NCBI GenBank assembly: GCA_964575845.1
Contig: CAZNSX010000002.1
Location: 124,001-188,000 of the forward strand
Source: CAZNSX01 sp964575845
Lineage (GTDB): Bacteria; UBA8248; CAZNSX01
Direction of reading: 5' to 3'
DNA length: 64,000 bases
A program made the position numbers and the translations under genes. This document shows, one piece after another, positions 41,801 through 50,271 of the stretch (the stretch's first letter is position 1; every line of letters begins with the position of its first letter). The notes under the pieces were generated by a model, which did not search any database, was not told the DNA's origin, and saw only the letters and a program-made list of their open reading frames with translations.

Positions 41801-42922
41801 GCCCGGACCATCAGCATCGAGGAGGAGGAGATAGCCCGCATCGAGAAGGACTACGGCGATGAGATCCGCATCGTGCGAGAGGAGCGGAACAAGCGGGTCC
41901 GGTCCTTCCTGGTGGGGAAGGTTGCGGCCTCCAGCGTGGCTCATCCCAAGACGGGCGAGACCCTCATTCCCAAGAAGGCCAAGATAACTGCCGAGATGGT
42001 GGAGCAGCTCAAGAGCAAGGACCTGCTTAAGGTCCAGGTGCAAGGGGATGAGGGGCTCGCGGACCTCATAGCCGAGATCGAGGAGCGAGCCGAGGATCAG
42101 ATTCACCTCCTCAAGACCATCCAGGACGAGAAGATCTCCAAGCTTCAGCGGGGGGATGAATTGCCCCCCGGGGTCATCAAGCTGGTTAAGGTCTTCGTGG
42201 CCATGAAGCGCAAGCTCCAGGTGGGTGATAAGATGGCGGGCCGCCACGGCAACAAGGGTGTCGTCTCCATCATCGTACCCGAGGAGGACATGCCCTTCAT
42301 GGAGGATGGCACCCCCATCGAGATCGTCCTGAATCCTCTGGGAGTTCCCTCCCGCATGAATGTGGGCCAGATCCTGGAGGCTAACCTGGGGTGGGCGGCG
42401 AAGAAACTGGGGTTATACTTCTCAACTCCGGTATTCGACGGGGCCTCCGAGGGGGACATATTGCAGACCCTCAAGAAGGCCAAGCTTCCCCCTATGGGTG
42501 AGACTACCCTCTATGACGGAAGAACGGGTGAACCCTTCGACCAGAAGGTGGTCGTTGGTTGTATCTATATAATGAAGCTTCATCACTTGGTGGACGACAA
42601 GATACATGCTCGATCCACAGGACCTTACTCCCTGGTGACCCAGCAACCTCTGGGCGGAAAGGCCCAGTTCGGCGGCCAGAGGCTGGGGGAGATGGAGGTC
42701 TGGGCCCTTGAGGCCTACGGGGCTGCCCGCTCCCTCCAGGAGATGCTCACGGTCAAGAGTGACGACGTGGCGGGCCGGACCAGGATCTATGAATCCATCG
42801 TCAAGGGGGATAATGTGCTGGAGGCCAGCCTGCCCGAGTCCTTCAACGTGCTGATGAAGGAGCTGCAGAGCTTGGCCCTGGATGTTGAGCTCATCGAGGA
42901 GGGCGACGGAAGCAAAGGGTGA
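38864..42922 (+). CDS. rpoB: DNA-directed RNA polymerase subunit beta, with a Cys4 zinc-ribbon-like insertion
   Basis: A 1352-residue catalytic subunit. The rifampicin region GSSQLSQFMDQTNPLSE, RDVHPTHYGRICPIETPEG and MPWGGYNFEDAI are conserved. Unusually, after LEYVGYEIGAW at residue 81 there is about 28 extra residues before KYEVDECRQRG, carrying Cys83, Cys85, Cys98 and Cys101 as C-x-C-x12-C-x2-C. Most beta sequences known to me pass directly from the GYxxG block to the DEC block. The motif has the exact Cys spacing of the RpoC N-terminal zinc ribbon. Start ATG at 38864; rpoC follows 30 bp later. Confidence 0.97.
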   Translation: MARITDKKRIRENFARIPTIIDIPNLMEVQKKSYERFLQNTVAPKDRLDEGLHGVFQSIFPITNFNGTAALEYVGYEIGAWVCGCGEYSGLGGPGVVCERCRQEVTTRDKYEVDECRQRGMTYEAPLRVLVRLILSERDEESGGLVAGDVKEQKVYLGEVPLMTENGTFIINGTERVVVSQMHRSPGIFFSHDKGKSHSSGKLLYSARLIPYLGSWLDFEFDTRDLLHVRIDRRRKIPVTVLLQAFGLTKEDILKTFYQREEIRFNLKRDVFYKEVSERLVGQRVSEDIIHPGSREVILRAGRKFSHNAVRRMLQLGMKTLELKDEELAGGIVGDPVVDEATGEVLVEAHGQITAERLELLRKRQMERFDLLFVPGVGYDSTIQDTLAMDRCASPEDALVEIYKRLRPGDPPTKETARNLFDSLFLSQRRYNLSRIGRLKLNTKLGLNLPLEQRTLTVDDVVATLRYLIELHHGIGFIDDIDHLGNRRVRSVGELLETQFRVGLVRMERAIRERMSIQELDSAMPHDLINSKTVTAAIKEFFGSSQLSQFMDQTNPLSEITHKRRLSALGPGGLTRERAGFEVRDVHPTHYGRICPIETPEGPNIGLIASLSTYARVNEFGFIEVPCRKVKNGRVTTEVEFLSAIDEDKYVIAQANAELDSRGYFIQELVSARTGGEFVMVSTDKVHYMDVSPKQLVSVATSLIPFLENDDANRALMGSNMQRQAVPLLRTEAPFVGTGMEEVAARDSGAVVLAREAGEVVSVDATRIVIRSNNGNGKNRAEPGVQIYSLGKYRRSNQNTCINQTPIVRVGQRVEKGEVIADGFATDQGELALGCNIMVAFMPWGGYNFEDAIVISEKVVKEDIFTSIHIEEFEVEARDTKQGREEITRDIPNVSEEALRNLDESGIIRMGAEVNPGDILVGRVTPKGETQLSPEEKLLRAIFGEKAGDVRDSSLTVPPGIEGTVVDVRVFNRRGADKDARTISIEEEEIARIEKDYGDEIRIVREERNKRVRSFLVGKVAASSVAHPKTGETLIPKKAKITAEMVEQLKSKDLLKVQVQGDEGLADLIAEIEERAEDQIHLLKTIQDEKISKLQRGDELPPGVIKLVKVFVAMKRKLQVGDKMAGRHGNKGVVSIIVPEEDMPFMEDGTPIEIVLNPLGVPSRMNVGQILEANLGWAAKKLGLYFSTPVFDGASEGDILQTLKKAKLPPMGETTLYDGRTGEPFDQKVVVGCIYIMKLHHLVDDKIHARSTGPYSLVTQQPLGGKAQFGGQRLGEMEVWALEAYGAARSLQEMLTVKSDDVAGRTRIYESIVKGDNVLEASLPESFNVLMKELQSLALDVELIEEGDGSKG

Positions 42923-42952
42923 GAGTTCCGTCTCGCTAGAGGAGATAGAATT

Positions 42953-45900
42953 TTGGATAGCATTCTCAGTCTCTTTGAGAAACCCCGAGATCCCATAACT
43001 TTTGATGCGATAAGGATCCGTATCGCCTCTCCCCAGAAGGTCCGCAACTGGTCCTCGGGCGAGGTGAAAAAGCCTGAGACCATCAATTATCGCACCTTCA
43101 AGCCCGAGCGGGACGGTCTTTTCTGTGCCCGCATCTTCGGCCCCGTGAAGGACTGGGAATGCAACTGCGGAAGATACAAGCGGATGAAGCACCGGGGCAT
43201 CGTGTGCGAGAAGTGCGGGGTGGAGGTCATCCAGAGCAAGGTGAGGCGGGAACGCCTGGGGCACATCGAGCTCGCCTGTCCTGTCTCCCACGTATGGTAC
43301 TTCAAGGGGCTCCCCAGCCGCATCGGCAACCTCTTGGAGATGAGCCTCCGGGAACTGGAGCGGGTTCTCTACTTCGAAAACTATGTTGTCATCGAGCCAG
43401 GCGAAACTCACCTCAAGGAACGAGACCTCCTCAATGAGGAACGCTACCGGCAGCTCAGGGAAGAGTACGGGGATGCCTTCAAGGCCATGATGGGCGCCGA
43501 GGCCATCCGGGAGCTTCTGGCCAACCTGAACCTTGAAGAGACGGCCGCCCGGCTCAAGGCCGAGCTGAAGGATGCCACGTCACTTCAGAAGCGCAAGAAT
43601 CTCATCAAACGACTCAAGGTCATGGAGGCCTTTCGGAAATCGGGAAACCGTCCGGAGTGGATGATCCTGGAGGTCATCCCGGTGATTCCTCCCGAGCTCC
43701 GACCCCTCGTTCCCCTTGATGGAGGGCGCTTCGCCACAAGCGACCTCAACGACCTCTATCGCCGGGTAATCAACCGCAATAACCGCCTGGTGAGGCTCCA
43801 GGACCTGCGAGCCCCCGAGATCATCATCCGCAACGAGAAGCGCATGTTGCAGGAGGCTGTGGACGCGCTTTTCGATAACGGGCGCCGGGGCCGAACCCTC
43901 AGGGGCCCGAACCGCCGACCCCTCAAGAGCCTGAGCGACATGCTCAAGGGAAAGCAGGGGCGCTTCCGGCAGAACCTCCTGGGAAAGCGGGTGGACTACT
44001 CGGGGCGCTCGGTTATCGTCGTTGGGCCGGAGCTGGAGTTCAATCAGTGCGGGCTTCCCAAGAAAATGGCCCTGGAGCTCTTCAAGCCCTTCATCTACAA
44101 CAAGCTGGAGGAGAAGGGGCTGGTGGCTACTATCAAGGCCGCCAAGAAAATGGTGGAAGAGGAGAGGCCCGAGGTTTGGGATGTACTGGATGAGATCATA
44201 AAGCATCACCCCGTGCTCCTCAATCGGGCCCCCACGCTCCATAGGCTGGGAATCCAGGCCTTTGACCCGGTGCTCATCGAAGGGAAAGCTATTAGGATTC
44301 ATCCTCTCGTTTGCGCCGCCTTCAATGCCGACTTCGATGGAGACCAGATGGCTGTCCACGTGCCACTATCCCTGGAAGCCCAGCAGGAAGCGCGCGTGCT
44401 GATGCTGTCCTCCAAGAATATCCTCTCGCCGGCCAATGGGTCGCCCCTTGCGGTGCCCAGCCAGGACATCATCCTGGGCTGCTACTACCTCACCAAGGTC
44501 CGGGCGGGCTCCACGGGGGAGGGAAGGGTCTTCGCGAGCGGTGATGAGGCTCGCATAGCTTACGATCATGGTGAGGTGGGTCTCCAGGCGCGCATCACCG
44601 TGCGCCTGGGAGGGGAGCTGGTCCAGACGACCATGGGGCGGGTATTGCTCTATGAAATAGTCCCCGAGAGTATCCCCTTCTCCATGGTCAACCGTCAGAT
44701 GGATAAGAAGGCCCTTACTGAACTGGCTCACAGGAGCTACAAGCTTGCCGGCAGGGCTAGGACGGTTCGGTTTCTGGATGACCTGAAAAACATTGGCTTC
44801 CGCTACGCCACCAAGGTGGGTGTCTCCATCTCCCTCAGCGACATGAAGATCCCCGAGAATAAGGATGAGCTCATCGAGCAGGCCCGCAAGGAAGTCATCG
44901 CGGTGGAGAAGCAGTATCGTGAAGGCCTCATCACTGATGGCGAGCGCTATAACAAGATCATCGACATCTGGGCCCATGTGACCGAGGAAGTGGCCGACGA
45001 GATGTTCAGGGTGCTGGAGGCCGAAGACCGCAAGGTGATGCGGGAAGGCGGCAACGGCGAAGGCGGGCGTGGTTTCAACCCCATTTACATCATGGCCGAT
45101 TCGGGCGCGCGGGGGAGCTCGGCCCAGATTCGTCAGCTGGCGGGTATGCGGGGCCTCATGGCCAAGCCTTCAGGGGAGATCATAGAGACACCCATCACAG
45201 CCAACTTTCGGGAGGGCCTTTCGGCCCTGCAGTACTTCATCTCCACTCACGGTGCCAGAAAGGGCCTCGCAGATACGGCTCTCAAGACGGCCAACTCTGG
45301 CTACCTGACCCGCCGCTTGGTGGACGTGGCCCAGGATATCATAGTGGTGGAGGATGACTGCAAGACGCTTAACGGCATCGAGATGAGCGCCCTCGTTGAG
45401 AACGGCGAGATTATCCAGACCATGGGGGAAAGGGTCATTGGCCGCATAGCCCAGCGGGATATCCAAGACCCCTTCTCGGGAGAGGTGCTTGTGAAGCGGG
45501 GTGAAGAGTTCGATGAGGAGGCGGTGGAGAAGATAGAAAACGCCAACATCGAGAAGGTGGCCCTCCGCTCGGTCCTCAGCTGTGAGTCCCGGGATGGCGT
45601 CTGTGCCCTCTGCTATGGGCGCAACCTGGCCACGGGAGAGCTGGTGGAGGTGGGCGAAGCCGTGGGAGTGATAGCGGCCCAATCAATTGGCGAGCCGGGT
45701 ACCCAGCTCACGATGCGCACCTTCCATTATGGCGGCATCGTCCACGGGGCGGCGGTGCAGAGCACGGTTGAGGCCAAGCGCACGGGCATTCTCAGATATG
45801 TGAACCTCAGGGCCATCACCAATAAGGCTGGCGATATAGTGGTGATGAATCGCAACGGCAGCGTGACCATCCTGGATGATACCGGCCGGGAGCGGGAGCA

Positions 45901-47065
45901 CTACCCCGTGGTTTACGGCGCCAAGATAAAGGTCAAGGACGGAGGCAAGGTCAACGAGGGGGACAAGATCGTTGAGTGGGACCCCTACACCGCCTCCATT
46001 CTCACCGAGGTGGAAGGCCGAGTCGCTTACGACGATATCATCGAAGGCATCACCCTACAAGAGGAGCTGGACGAGGTCACGGGCCTCTCCCGCAGGGTCA
46101 TCAGGGAACACCAGGATGAGCGGCGCCAGCCCCGCATCTCAATCATCGACGGGGAGGGGAAGGCTATGGGCCACTATCCCCTGCCCGCAGGTGCGCACAT
46201 TGCGGTGGCCGAGGGGGAGGAGGTTTCAGCCGGCGACACCCTGGCCAAGATCCCTCGGGAGACCACCAAGACCAAGGACATCACGGGAGGTCTCCCCCGG
46301 GTAGCAGAACTCTTTGAAGCTCGAAAGCCCAAGGAGCAGGCGACCATAGCCGAGATCGACGGCTTCGCGCGCTTTGGCAGCGGCTCCAGGGGTATGCGCA
46401 AGGTGGTGGTGGTCGGCGATGGGGGCGAGGAGCGCGAGTACCTCATCCCCAGGGGCAAACACGTGAACGTCCAGGAGGGTGAACGGGTCAAGGCTGGCGA
46501 ACCCCTAATGGATGGCCTCATTAATCCCCACGACATCCTGGATGTGTTGGGGGAGAAGGAACTGGAGAAGTACCTGGTTAACGAGATCCAAGAGGTCTAT
46601 CGGCTCCAGGGCGTTGAGATAAATGATAAGCACATCGAGGTTATTGTTCGGCAGATGCTGCGGCGCCTTGTTGTGGAAGACCCGGGGGACACTGACTTTC
46701 TCGTGGGCCAGCAAGTTACCAGGGAGGCCTTCAGCCAGAAGAACGAGGAGGTGATGGCTCAGGGAGGCACTCCCGCTAAAGGAAAGCCCATTCTTCTGGG
46801 CATTACTCGCTCTTCGCTGTCGACCGATAGCTTCATCTCCGCAGCTTCCTTCCAGGAAACCACCCGGGTGTTGACCCAGGCGGCGGTATCTGGCTCGGTG
46901 GATCGCCTCAAGGGCCTCAAGGAGAACGTCATCATGGGCCGTCTCATCCCGGCGGGCACGGGAGCCAGGCGCTATCAGGGGCTAGAGCTGCTCACCTCGG
47001 GGGGAGAGGAGATGCCGGCTGGGGAAGAGCCGAAGGAGGAGGAAGAAAGGCAACCGGCAGGGTAG
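42953..47065 (+). CDS. rpoC: DNA-directed RNA polymerase subunit beta'
   Basis: A 1370-residue subunit with a TTG start at 42953 behind GAGGAG. The N-terminal zinc ribbon is CNCGRYKR...CEKC near residue 70. The active-site Mg loop is NADFDGDQMAVH near 460, and the second zinc site includes CESRDGVCALC. Bridge helix, trigger loop region and the C-terminal GITRSSLSTDSFISAASFQ block are intact. The tail is acidic. This is the last gene of the rplKAJL-rpoBC group; the str operon has its own promoter downstream. Confidence 0.97.
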   Translation: MDSILSLFEKPRDPITFDAIRIRIASPQKVRNWSSGEVKKPETINYRTFKPERDGLFCARIFGPVKDWECNCGRYKRMKHRGIVCEKCGVEVIQSKVRRERLGHIELACPVSHVWYFKGLPSRIGNLLEMSLRELERVLYFENYVVIEPGETHLKERDLLNEERYRQLREEYGDAFKAMMGAEAIRELLANLNLEETAARLKAELKDATSLQKRKNLIKRLKVMEAFRKSGNRPEWMILEVIPVIPPELRPLVPLDGGRFATSDLNDLYRRVINRNNRLVRLQDLRAPEIIIRNEKRMLQEAVDALFDNGRRGRTLRGPNRRPLKSLSDMLKGKQGRFRQNLLGKRVDYSGRSVIVVGPELEFNQCGLPKKMALELFKPFIYNKLEEKGLVATIKAAKKMVEEERPEVWDVLDEIIKHHPVLLNRAPTLHRLGIQAFDPVLIEGKAIRIHPLVCAAFNADFDGDQMAVHVPLSLEAQQEARVLMLSSKNILSPANGSPLAVPSQDIILGCYYLTKVRAGSTGEGRVFASGDEARIAYDHGEVGLQARITVRLGGELVQTTMGRVLLYEIVPESIPFSMVNRQMDKKALTELAHRSYKLAGRARTVRFLDDLKNIGFRYATKVGVSISLSDMKIPENKDELIEQARKEVIAVEKQYREGLITDGERYNKIIDIWAHVTEEVADEMFRVLEAEDRKVMREGGNGEGGRGFNPIYIMADSGARGSSAQIRQLAGMRGLMAKPSGEIIETPITANFREGLSALQYFISTHGARKGLADTALKTANSGYLTRRLVDVAQDIIVVEDDCKTLNGIEMSALVENGEIIQTMGERVIGRIAQRDIQDPFSGEVLVKRGEEFDEEAVEKIENANIEKVALRSVLSCESRDGVCALCYGRNLATGELVEVGEAVGVIAAQSIGEPGTQLTMRTFHYGGIVHGAAVQSTVEAKRTGILRYVNLRAITNKAGDIVVMNRNGSVTILDDTGREREHYPVVYGAKIKVKDGGKVNEGDKIVEWDPYTASILTEVEGRVAYDDIIEGITLQEELDEVTGLSRRVIREHQDERRQPRISIIDGEGKAMGHYPLPAGAHIAVAEGEEVSAGDTLAKIPRETTKTKDITGGLPRVAELFEARKPKEQATIAEIDGFARFGSGSRGMRKVVVVGDGGEEREYLIPRGKHVNVQEGERVKAGEPLMDGLINPHDILDVLGEKELEKYLVNEIQEVYRLQGVEINDKHIEVIVRQMLRRLVVEDPGDTDFLVGQQVTREAFSQKNEEVMAQGGTPAKGKPILLGITRSSLSTDSFISAASFQETTRVLTQAAVSGSVDRLKGLKENVIMGRLIPAGTGARRYQGLELLTSGGEEMPAGEEPKEEEERQPAG

Positions 47066-47084
47066 CCTCAGTCGAAAAAAGGGC

Positions 47085-47112
47085 TTGACAGTGGGGGATT
47101 TGGAAGTAAAAT
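47085..47112 (+). promoter_or_regulatory. promoter of the str operon (rpsL-rpsG-fusA-tuf)
   Basis: TTGACA at 47085-47090, a 16-base spacer and TAAAAT at 47107-47112. The start would be near 47119, giving a leader of about 157 bases before rpsL. Confidence 0.65.
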
Positions 47113-47169
47113 AATTTGTTACTTCTTCGCCATTTTAAATTGCCGCCGGAATTGTGGCGGTGGCCTCCG

Positions 47170-47244
47170 CGCTCCATGGTGTCTGATCCCCTTTCCCCGA
47201 GGGGGCTCAGGATTCCCTATCCGGGACATGGAGCGGGTTTTTTT
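47170..47244 (+). terminator. intrinsic terminator/attenuator in the rpsL leader
   Basis: CGCTCCATG (47170-47178) pairs perfectly with CATGGAGCG (47227-47235), enclosing 48 bases that can themselves fold (CCCC/GGGG stem), and is followed by GG and seven Ts (47238-47244). It lies downstream of the str promoter and 32 bases before the rpsL start, so it can stop leader transcripts as well as rpoC read-through. An upstream CCGCC/GGCGG pairing could compete with its left arm. Confidence 0.65.
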
Positions 47245-47275
47245 ACAGGAAGAGGGCTTCAAGGGAGAGGTTCTG

Positions 47276-47647
47276 ATGCCCACAATTAGCCAACTAGTTC
47301 GCAAGGGGCGCCTTAAGGTCTCGACCAAGACCGATAGTCCCGCTCTCAGGGGTTGCCCACAGAAGAGGGGTGTTTGCCTTAGGGTCTATACCTCCACGCC
47401 GAAGAAGCCCAACAGTGCCCTCAGGAAAGTGGCCCGGGTAAGGCTCACCAATGGTATGGAGGTCACGACCTATATTCCCGGCGTAGGCCATAATCTTCAG
47501 GAACACGCGATTGTCCTTATCCGTGGGGGCAGGGTGAAGGACCTCCCCGGCGTTCGATACCACGTAATCCGGGGCTCTCTCGACACAGCCGGTGTCCAGG
47601 GCCGCAGACAGAGCCGATCCAAGTACGGGGCCAAGCGGCCCAAATAG
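47276..47647 (+). CDS. rpsL: 30S ribosomal protein S12
   Basis: A 123-residue protein from the ATG at 47276 (MPTISQLVRKGR), with a GGGAGAGG site. Decoding-site motif TPKKPNSALRKVARVRL keeps Lys at the position changed in streptomycin-resistant mutants, and GGRVKDLPGVRYH keeps the second. The upstream in-frame ATG at 47228 lies next to the terminator hairpin and is not the start. First gene of the str operon. Confidence 0.97.
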   Translation: MPTISQLVRKGRLKVSTKTDSPALRGCPQKRGVCLRVYTSTPKKPNSALRKVARVRLTNGMEVTTYIPGVGHNLQEHAIVLIRGGRVKDLPGVRYHVIRGSLDTAGVQGRRQSRSKYGAKRPK

Positions 47648-47656
47648 GAGGGGAAG

Positions 47657-48124
47657 ATGCCCAGGCGGAAGGTGGCCCAGAGACGGCGCATGCTGCCTGA
47701 CCCCAAGTACAACGACCGACTTGTGAGCAAGTTCATCACGTGCATCATGCGCGATGGGAAGAAGAGGCAGGCGGAGAGGATTTTTTACGGGGCTCTCGAC
47801 GAGGTGGCCGAGCGGACCAAGGAGGAAGCCCTCAAGGTTTTCAAGCGGGCCGTCGAGAACGCGAAGCCCGCTCTGGAAGTGCGCTCCCGCCGTGTGGGAG
47901 GCTCCACCTATCAGATCCCGGTGGAAGTTCGCTCCGACCGCAGGACATCCTTGAGCATCCGCTGGATAATCATGCATGCCCGTCAGCGCGAGCGCACCAT
48001 GAAGGCGGGGCTTGCTGCAGAGCTCGTCGATGCCGCCAATAACACAGGGAGTTCGGTGAAGAAGAGGGAGGATACCCACCGTATGGCTGAGGCCAATAAA
48101 GCCTTCGCTCATTACCGGTGGTAG
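47657..48124 (+). CDS. rpsG: 30S ribosomal protein S7
   Basis: A 155-residue protein, MPRRKVAQRRRMLPDPKY at the start, with VRSRRVGGSTYQIPVEVR in the centre. S7 nucleates assembly of the 30S head and binds 16S rRNA. It lies 9 bp after rpsL and 6 bp before fusA. Confidence 0.97.
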   Translation: MPRRKVAQRRRMLPDPKYNDRLVSKFITCIMRDGKKRQAERIFYGALDEVAERTKEEALKVFKRAVENAKPALEVRSRRVGGSTYQIPVEVRSDRRTSLSIRWIIMHARQRERTMKAGLAAELVDAANNTGSSVKKREDTHRMAEANKAFAHYRW

Positions 48125-48130
48125 GAAACT

Positions 48131-50242
48131 ATGACTTTGGGTAGAGTCGCACCTCTTGAGATGATTCGAAACATCGGAATCGCGGCACACATAGATGCCG
48201 GTAAAACTACGACCACGGAGAGGATCCTCTTCTACACGGGCCGCACCTATAAGATGGGTGAAGTGCACGAAGGGGCGGCGATCATGGACTGGATGGCCCA
48301 GGAGCAGGAGCGGGGCATAACCATAACCTCGGCCGCCACCACCTGCTTCTGGCTCGGTCACCAGATAAACATCATCGATACCCCTGGTCATGTGGACTTC
48401 ACCGCTGAGGTGGAGAGATCACTCAGGGTTCTCGACGGGGCGGTGGCCATTTTCTGTGGAGTTGGCGGAGTGGAGCCGCAGTCGGAAACTGTCTGGCGTC
48501 AGGCGGAGAAGTACAGGGTGCCCCGCATCATTTTCGTGAATAAGCTCGACAGGACGGGGGCAGACTTTTTCCGGGTGGTCGAGGAGGTGCAGGAGCGCCT
48601 GGCGGCACGGCCCATAGTACTTCAGCTTCCCCTGGGACGTGAAAGCAATTTCCGCGGAGTTATCGACCTCGTTGAGGAGAAGGCTTTCATATATCACGAG
48701 GAGACGCTGGGCGCCACATTCGAGGTTGTGCAGATTCCAGAAGAATATGCCGGGGAGGCGGCTCGCTGGCGGGAGCGTCTCTTGGAAACTTTAGCTGAAA
48801 GAGACGACGCACTCTTGGAAAGATACCTCGCGGGTGAGACCGTGAGGAAAGAAGAGATCCTGGGAGCCCTCAGGCGTGGCACCCTCGCTTTGGAGCTCTT
48901 CCCCGTGCTATGCGGTGCCGCATTCAAGAATAAGGGTATCCAGCCCCTTTTGGATGCCATCGTCCGCTATCTGCCCTCCCCTATGGACATTCCTCCCGTT
49001 GAGGGGATAGACCCCCGGACGGGGGAGCAAGTCAGCCGACGGGCGCTCGATGAGGAACCCTTCTCGGCGTTGGCCTTCAAGGTGATGATGGACCCCTATG
49101 CGGGCCAGCTTGTCTTCCTCAGGGTTTACTCCGGAGCCGTTACTTCCGGGGAGAGCCTGTACAACGCCTCCAGGGAAAAGACCCAGCGGATAGGCAGACT
49201 CCTCAGGATGCACGCCAATAAACGCGAGGAGGTCAAGGGTGTCAGGGCGGGGGAGATCGTGGCGGCAGTAGGCCTGGGCAACACCTTCACGGGTGATACC
49301 CTATGCCCCAAGGGGGAGCCCATCCTTCTTGAGGCTATTGAGTTCCCTGCACCCGTCATCGATGTGGCCGTAGAGCCCAAGACCAAGGTTGACCAGGAAA
49401 AGCTGGCTGCGTCCCTGGAGAAGCTCGCCCAGGAGGATCCCACCTTCCATTTGAGGTATGATGAGGAGACGAACCAGACGATCCTCTCGGGGATGGGGGA
49501 ATTGCATCTGGAGATTCTGGTGGATCGTCTGCTGAGGGAGTATAAGGTTGGAGCCAACGTCTCTCAGCCCCGGGTGGCTTATCGGGAGACCATAAAGGGC
49601 TCGGCGCGGGCTCGAGGTCGCTTCGTGCGGCAGTCAGGGGGCCGGGGTCAGTGGGGAGACGTATGGCTCAAGGTAGAGGCCGGAGGGCCCGGTTCGGGAT
49701 TCGAGTTCGTGAATGAGATAGTCAAGGGTGCGATCCCCAAGGAATACATACCGGCCGTCAGGAAAGGGGTGGTTGAAGCCATGGAGACGGGAATTCTGGC
49801 CGGCTACCCCATTGTGGACGTCAGGGTTGTCCTCTGTGATGGAACGTACCATCCAGTGGACTCTTCGGAGCTTGCTTTCAGTATCGCCGGTTCCCTGGCC
49901 TTTAAGCAGGCGGCCAAGGAGGCGCAGCCGGTTCTTCTGGAGCCCATCGTGGAAGTGGAGGTAGTGGTTCCCGAGGATTATCTGGGAGATGTGATGGGAG
50001 ACCTGAGTGCCCGCCGGGGCAAGATTCATCGGATGGCCGAGCGGGCCGGCGCACGGGTGGTGGCAGCCCGCGTGCCCATGGTGCAGATGTTCGGCTATGC
50101 CACGGACCTGCGCTCCATGAGCCAGGGCCGGGCTACCTACACCATGCAGGTCAGCCATTACGAAGAGGTGCCAAGTTCGCTGGCTGAGATTATTATTGCC
50201 AAAGGGATCGGTATCGGGCTTCCTCAGAAGATGGCCGTTTGA
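48131..50242 (+). CDS. fusA: elongation factor G
   Basis: A 703-residue translocase GTPase. G-motifs are AHIDAGKTTT, DTPGHVDF and NKLDRTGA. Domain III-V blocks include ILSGMGELHLEILVDRL and DVMGDLSARRGKI. The overall length and five-domain order are those of bacterial EF-G, which moves tRNA and mRNA through the ribosome and with RRF recycles it. The start ATG at 48131 follows TAGGA. It sits between rpsG and the second tuf copy, the standard str arrangement. Confidence 0.97.
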   Translation: MTLGRVAPLEMIRNIGIAAHIDAGKTTTTERILFYTGRTYKMGEVHEGAAIMDWMAQEQERGITITSAATTCFWLGHQINIIDTPGHVDFTAEVERSLRVLDGAVAIFCGVGGVEPQSETVWRQAEKYRVPRIIFVNKLDRTGADFFRVVEEVQERLAARPIVLQLPLGRESNFRGVIDLVEEKAFIYHEETLGATFEVVQIPEEYAGEAARWRERLLETLAERDDALLERYLAGETVRKEEILGALRRGTLALELFPVLCGAAFKNKGIQPLLDAIVRYLPSPMDIPPVEGIDPRTGEQVSRRALDEEPFSALAFKVMMDPYAGQLVFLRVYSGAVTSGESLYNASREKTQRIGRLLRMHANKREEVKGVRAGEIVAAVGLGNTFTGDTLCPKGEPILLEAIEFPAPVIDVAVEPKTKVDQEKLAASLEKLAQEDPTFHLRYDEETNQTILSGMGELHLEILVDRLLREYKVGANVSQPRVAYRETIKGSARARGRFVRQSGGRGQWGDVWLKVEAGGPGSGFEFVNEIVKGAIPKEYIPAVRKGVVEAMETGILAGYPIVDVRVVLCDGTYHPVDSSELAFSIAGSLAFKQAAKEAQPVLLEPIVEVEVVVPEDYLGDVMGDLSARRGKIHRMAERAGARVVAARVPMVQMFGYATDLRSMSQGRATYTMQVSHYEEVPSSLAEIIIAKGIGIGLPQKMAV

Positions 50243-50271
50243 AGGGAGGCGGCCGAGGGTCGAGCCTTGAG

